The notes beneath the pieces are model-generated. The model was given only the letters and a program-made list of their open reading frames with translations. It did not search any database and was not told the DNA's origin. From an uncultured Saprospiraceae bacterium (GTDB lineage: Bacteria; Bacteroidota; Bacteroidia; Chitinophagales; Saprospiraceae), in assembly GCA_938039305.1 (NCBI GenBank), contig CALHUZ010000288.1:1-8360 (forward strand): a stretch of DNA of 8,360 nt, written 5' to 3'. This document shows, piece by piece, positions 5,827-8,360 of the stretch. Numbering within the stretch: the first letter of the stretch is position 1; each line of letters starts with the position of its first letter. The position numbers and the translations under genes were made by a program.

Positions 5827-6617
5827 TAAAAAAGAGGCGTTCACAGGACGTCCTTGATGATACTAAGACTTATAAGCTGTCCGCATTTCTTGATGTGGAC
5901 AGTTTTTTTTATGTGGTATCCGATATGAGCCACAGAGTGCTTCTGTCGGACGTGACCACCATTAATGACATGTCATCTGCGAGCCTATCGCTCGCCAACT
6001 TGAAGATTGGTAAAGCCAATATCGCAGTGCTCAATAATCTCTTTACGATTGTCCCTGCTGATGATTACATCGCCGAAGAATTGGAAGCGTTAGTGAATCA
6101 CTCTATGGATACTACTCTTCAAGAGCGATTCATATACAAAGCTGATTATCATGCGGCAGCAGATGCATATGTCTGTTATGCGATCCCTCATGATACTTAC
6201 AAAAAGTGTTTTCAGGTTCATGAATTGCCTCATATATACCACGGTGTCTTTGCTTTGCTTACTGAGACGCTTGGTCAAGATGGAGAAGACTTGATCCATC
6301 TGTGCAGACAAGGAGATAAAGTCATGATGATCGCTTCGAAGAATGGAAGACTTTTAGCTGCTAACAACTTTTTGGCAAAGAGCTCCATGACTACTTTATA
6401 CTATAGTTCACTGCTTAGTCAGACGCTTGGGCTTGATGCCAGCAAGACCACTATTGAGTTGTCAGGCGATTTTATAGAAGATGGTGAAGATGCGAAACTG
6501 ATCAATCGCTATTTTAAAAGTGTGAGATACAGAGATTCAAACTATACACTCGAGGGGAAGGCCATCGATCACACTTCTTTGTTTTTTCCGCTACAGAGCA
6601 TATCGAGATGCGCATAA
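5817..6617 (+). CDS. DUF3822-like protein, TTG start
   Basis: A 266-residue soluble protein matching what I know of DUF3822, a Bacteroidota family often next to rsmD. Supporting segments are the opening strand pair YKLSAFLDVDSFFYVVSD (19-36), LNNLFTIVPADDY (72-84) and the second half VMMIASKNGRLLAANNF (169-185), then LYYSSLLSQTLGLD (194-207) and IELSGDF (213-219). The alternation of a strand-rich start, a mid-protein second start and a helix before a glycine turn is reminiscent of actin-like ATPases such as PilM and GspL; that is inference. No ATG exists near the expected N-terminus: the first in-frame one would remove 36 residues including conserved sequence. TTG 5817, preceded by AGAGGG at 5808-5813, is the best start and gives a 10-bp overlap with the preceding gene. 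Its own stop overlaps rsmD by 10 bp. Confidence 0.82.
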   Translation: MEIIKKRRSQDVLDDTKTYKLSAFLDVDSFFYVVSDMSHRVLLSDVTTINDMSSASLSLANLKIGKANIAVLNNLFTIVPADDYIAEELEALVNHSMDTTLQERFIYKADYHAAADAYVCYAIPHDTYKKCFQVHELPHIYHGVFALLTETLGQDGEDLIHLCRQGDKVMMIASKNGRLLAANNFLAKSSMTTLYYSSLLSQTLGLDASKTTIELSGDFIEDGEDAKLINRYFKSVRYRDSNYTLEGKAIDHTSLFFPLQSISRCA

Positions 6618-7153
6618 TCGGAGGAGAGATGGGAGGCCGCGTCCTTCAACCACCGATGAAAAAGTGGCCTACTAGACCGACAACAGATATCGCCAAGGAA
6701 GCACTTTACAATATCCTGAACAATCGTATAGACTTCGAAGAAGAGACTATGCTCGATTTATATGGCGGTACGGGTGCTCATGTATTTGAATTTCTATCTC
6801 GTGGCTGTCGAGATGTAACTTACGTTGATAAGTATGGTCCTTGTGTCAGTTGGGTGAAGGCGCAGGTGAAGAGTATGGAGCTTGATGCTTTCGCAAATAT
6901 TATAAAAAGAGATGTCACGTCTTACATTAAGAATGCAGATCGATCTTTCAGTTTTATCTTTGCAGATCCTCCTTATGCCTTGCCAATATTGAAGCAACTT
7001 CCCGATCTTATTCTAAATGCTCATCTTCTTTCTGAAGATGGGATGATGGTGATCGAACATGGAAGTGACTTGAGCTTAGAAGCTCATGCTCAGTGTTATG
7101 AAGTGCGAAAGTATGGGCAGTCGCGGTTTAGCTTTTTTAAGACTAAAGTTTAA
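6608..7153 (+). CDS. rsmD: RsmD, 16S rRNA (guanine966-N2)-methyltransferase
   Basis: A 181-residue Rossmann-fold SAM-dependent methyltransferase of the RsmD family, which makes m2G966 of 16S rRNA on the assembling small subunit. The N-terminal RIIGGEMGGRVL (2-13), RPTTDIAKEALYNIL (23-37), SAM-binding LDLYGGTG (49-56), acidic VDKYG (73-77) and catalytic DPPY (120-123) are all present in family order. A relaxed motif I, with YGGTG instead of the commoner FAGSG, is the only oddity. Length is close to the usual 180-200. ATG 6608 lies inside the end of the DUF3822-like gene (10-bp overlap), implying translational coupling. The 3' end overlaps the convergent T9SS gene by 11 bp, so the last residues (TKV) are encoded by bases that also encode the other protein's C-terminus. 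Confidence 0.95.
   Translation: MRIIGGEMGGRVLQPPMKKWPTRPTTDIAKEALYNILNNRIDFEEETMLDLYGGTGAHVFEFLSRGCRDVTYVDKYGPCVSWVKAQVKSMELDAFANIIKRDVTSYIKNADRSFSFIFADPPYALPILKQLPDLILNAHLLSEDGMMVIEHGSDLSLEAHAQCYEVRKYGQSRFSFFKTKV
7127..7147. terminator. Possible weak bidirectional hairpin at convergent gene ends
   Basis: TTTAGCTT (7127-7134), a TTTT loop and AAG(A)CTAAA (7139-7147) form an 8-bp stem with one bulged A, exactly where rsmD and the T9SS gene converge. It is AT-rich and lies inside both coding regions, so it can only be a weak candidate terminator. Confidence 0.2.
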
Positions 7154-7871
7154 CGACTTTCCTCATTATGCGTCCTTGATCTGTTTCGATCAAAAGATTA
7201 TAAATTCCACGTTGAAGAATAGAAAGATCGATTGGCCTATCTGATTTTTTCTTCCAGTTTTCTTTAGCGACTTGCCTTCCGATTATGTCAAATATCTGAA
7301 TGCTTCTGATTTCTAATTCTTCAGATCTTACGTGTACCTCATCATTGGTAGGATTAGGGAATAGTTCGATTTGTTGATTGAGGAATACATAGTCAGTTGG
7401 TAAGATAATATCTACAATTTTTTGTTTGATTTCTGGGATGTTTAATCCTTCGGCTAAGCCGTTTTCTATAGTTAGAAAATTTCTAGTGCAAACAGACATC
7501 TCGAAAGTGTCTCGCATTTCAGTTAGATTTAATAACCCAAGCACAACTGTATCGCCTCGTTCCCAATGATTTAAAGTTTCAAGGCAATTATGTCCATCTT
7601 GCCCAAACACAACAATAGTGTTTCCAATTTGAGTATTTATAGAATTGATCGTGTCTATAACTTTGAAGTATCCCAGCTGAGCATTCCGATTAATTATCGG
7701 TGGTTCAAAGTTGGTTATTTGTTTAAAGATAGTCGTGTCGTATACTGCAATACAATAGCTTTGCTCGCCTTCACCGCCTTCAAAGAAAGACTTTTGTGGT
7801 GCGCCACAAGAACATCCTACGCACTGATATGACAGACATGATAACAGAAATACTAATATTATCTTCCCCAT
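7143..7871 (-). CDS. Secreted protein with T9SS type A sorting domain, TIMP-like N-terminus
   Basis: A 242-residue protein with a Sec signal peptide (hydrophobic 3-14, likely cleavage after G19), so the mature chain would begin CSCGAP. A Cys-x-Cys at the mature N-terminus, later GDTVVLGL (106-113) and a late Cys in SVCTRNFLT (126-134), is the layout of TIMP/netrin-like OB domains; this assignment is tentative. After a linker, the C-terminal ~75 residues are a T9SS sorting domain: LFPNPTNDEVHV (170-181), IQIFDIIGRQV (191-201), ILQRGIYNLLIET (218-230), RKVVKL (237-242). This tail directs export through the outer membrane and is normally removed or linked to a glycolipid. The gene is convergent with rsmD, overlapping by 11 bp, and lies 45 bp downstream of a paralogue. 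A lipoprotein is unlikely because the residue three before the Cys is itself Cys, not Leu-like. Function unknown. Confidence 0.87.
   Translation of the reverse strand: MGKIILVFLLSCLSYQCVGCSCGAPQKSFFEGGEGEQSYCIAVYDTTIFKQITNFEPPIINRNAQLGYFKVIDTINSINTQIGNTIVVFGQDGHNCLETLNHWERGDTVVLGLLNLTEMRDTFEMSVCTRNFLTIENGLAEGLNIPEIKQKIVDIILPTDYVFLNQQIELFPNPTNDEVHVRSEELEIRSIQIFDIIGRQVAKENWKKKSDRPIDLSILQRGIYNLLIETDQGRIMRKVVKL
7276..7459. repeat. Near-identical direct repeat, copy 1
   Basis: These 184 bp recur at 8050-8233 with only three substitutions (at 7364, 7400 and 7428) and no gaps, including synonymous positions. They encode residues about 138-199 of the left T9SS protein: the linker and the first half of the sorting domain. 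Identity falls sharply on both sides. Confidence 0.95.
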
Positions 7872-7916
7872 AGTACTTTGATATTGTTGCTTCAGGAAGA
7901 TACGTCTATTTTAAGA

Positions 7917-8360
7917 CTATAGCTTAACAACCTTCCTCATCACTCGCCCTTGATCAGTTTCGATCAAAAGGTTATAAATTCCTTGTTGAAGATTAGAAAT
8001 ATTGATGGGGCTATCAGATTTTCTCTTCCAATTTTCTTTAGCTACTTGTCTTCCGATTATGTCAAATATCTGAATGCTTCTGATTTCTAATTCTTCAGAT
8101 CTTACGTGTACCTCATCATTGGTAGGATTAGGGAATATTTCGATTTGTTGATTGAGGAATACATAGTCAGTTGATAAGATAATATCTACAATTTTTTGTT
8201 TAATTTCTGGGATGTTTAATCCTTCGGCTAAGCTATTTTGAATGGTTAGGAAATTTCGACCGCATGCGCTAAGATGAAAAGTGTCTTGAATGAACTCTTT
8301 ATAGAAACCATTTTGTAATCCGAGTACAACAGTGTCTCCTTTCTCCCAATAATTCAAATT
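7917..8360 (-). CDS. Paralogous T9SS-sorted secreted protein (partial, N-terminus outside window)
   Basis: The frame is open at the right edge, and the visible 147 residues align throughout with residues from about 98 of the neighbouring gene: LNYWEKGDTVVLGL corresponds to LNHWERGDTVVLGL there, and the same CxRNFLT, linker and sorting tail follow. The TTG at 8355-8357 that could be read as a start aligns with an internal Leu, so it is not the true start; the signal peptide and first ~100 residues are missing from the window. Compared with its neighbour it has three extra residues in the loop after GDTVVLGL (QNGFYKEFIQDTF). The tail reads IFPNPTNDEVHV ... IFDIIGRQV ... LQQGIYNLLIET ... RKVVKL, ending in TAG at 7917-7919. 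It lies upstream of the other copy in the direction of transcription, with a 45-bp gap, so the two may share a transcript. Confidence 0.88.
   Translation of the reverse strand, partial: NLNYWEKGDTVVLGLQNGFYKEFIQDTFHLSACGRNFLTIQNSLAEGLNIPEIKQKIVDIILSTDYVFLNQQIEIFPNPTNDEVHVRSEELEIRSIQIFDIIGRQVAKENWKRKSDSPINISNLQQGIYNLLIETDQGRVMRKVVKL
8050..8233. repeat. Near-identical direct repeat, copy 2
   Basis: Second copy of the block at 7276-7459, offset by exactly 774 bp. The same register continues leftward with lower identity to 7909, a few bases past the stop codon. To the right, identity drops quickly and a 9-nt length difference breaks the register. Confidence 0.95.

Noticed and set aside
7276..8233. 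Direct repeats as an insertion sequence or CRISPR
   Set aside because: The repeats are 184 bp, coding and only two in number, with no transposase, terminal inverted repeats or regular spacers; they are parts of paralogous genes.
8355..8357. TTG as the start of the rightmost T9SS protein
   Set aside because: It aligns with an internal Leu of the neighbouring paralogue, and a T9SS cargo needs a signal peptide, so the gene continues beyond the window.

Overview
The window looks like chromosomal DNA of a free-living Bacteroidota, most likely outside the classic gut genera. The clues are two secreted proteins with a type IX secretion (T9SS) C-terminal sorting domain, a DUF3822-type protein next to rsmD, weak or absent Shine-Dalgarno sequences with A-rich leaders, and promoter-like matches to the Bacteroidota -33/-7 pattern (TTTG / TAnnTTTG). 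No tRNA, rRNA, CRISPR array, phage or insertion-sequence gene was recognised.

Left part (1-5049), all on the minus strand: tsaD (tRNA t6A synthesis), then after a 144-bp gap a tight four-gene group read in the order HMG-CoA-lyase-like enzyme, VOC/glyoxalase-fold protein, TfoX N-domain protein, DUF2891 lipoprotein (gaps of 9, 27 and 23 bp). After another 176-bp gap comes a plant-type soluble acyl-ACP desaturase that runs off the left edge. The four-gene group is probably one transcript; the desaturase is probably a separate unit.

Middle (5242-7153), plus strand and divergent from tsaD: a compact three-gene operon with two 10-bp overlaps. It encodes a membrane-anchored protein built like a type IV pilin/pseudopilin, a DUF3822-like protein that I suspect has an actin-like (PilM/GspL-type) fold, and RsmD, the 16S rRNA m2G966 methyltransferase.

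Right part (7143-8360), minus strand and converging on rsmD: two tandem paralogous secreted proteins with T9SS sorting tails; the right-hand one is cut by the window edge. They repeat with a 774-bp period and contain a 184-bp island differing at only 3 positions, flanked by clearly more diverged sequence. This suggests recent gene conversion or unequal exchange. The left copy has a CxC motif at its predicted mature N-terminus and may have a TIMP/netrin-like OB fold.

Most of the window is housekeeping or conserved accessory sequence. The points most worth a second look are the lyase homologue lacking the HMG-CoA-lyase catalytic cysteine, the possible pilin-like/actin-like pair, and the mosaic T9SS paralogues.
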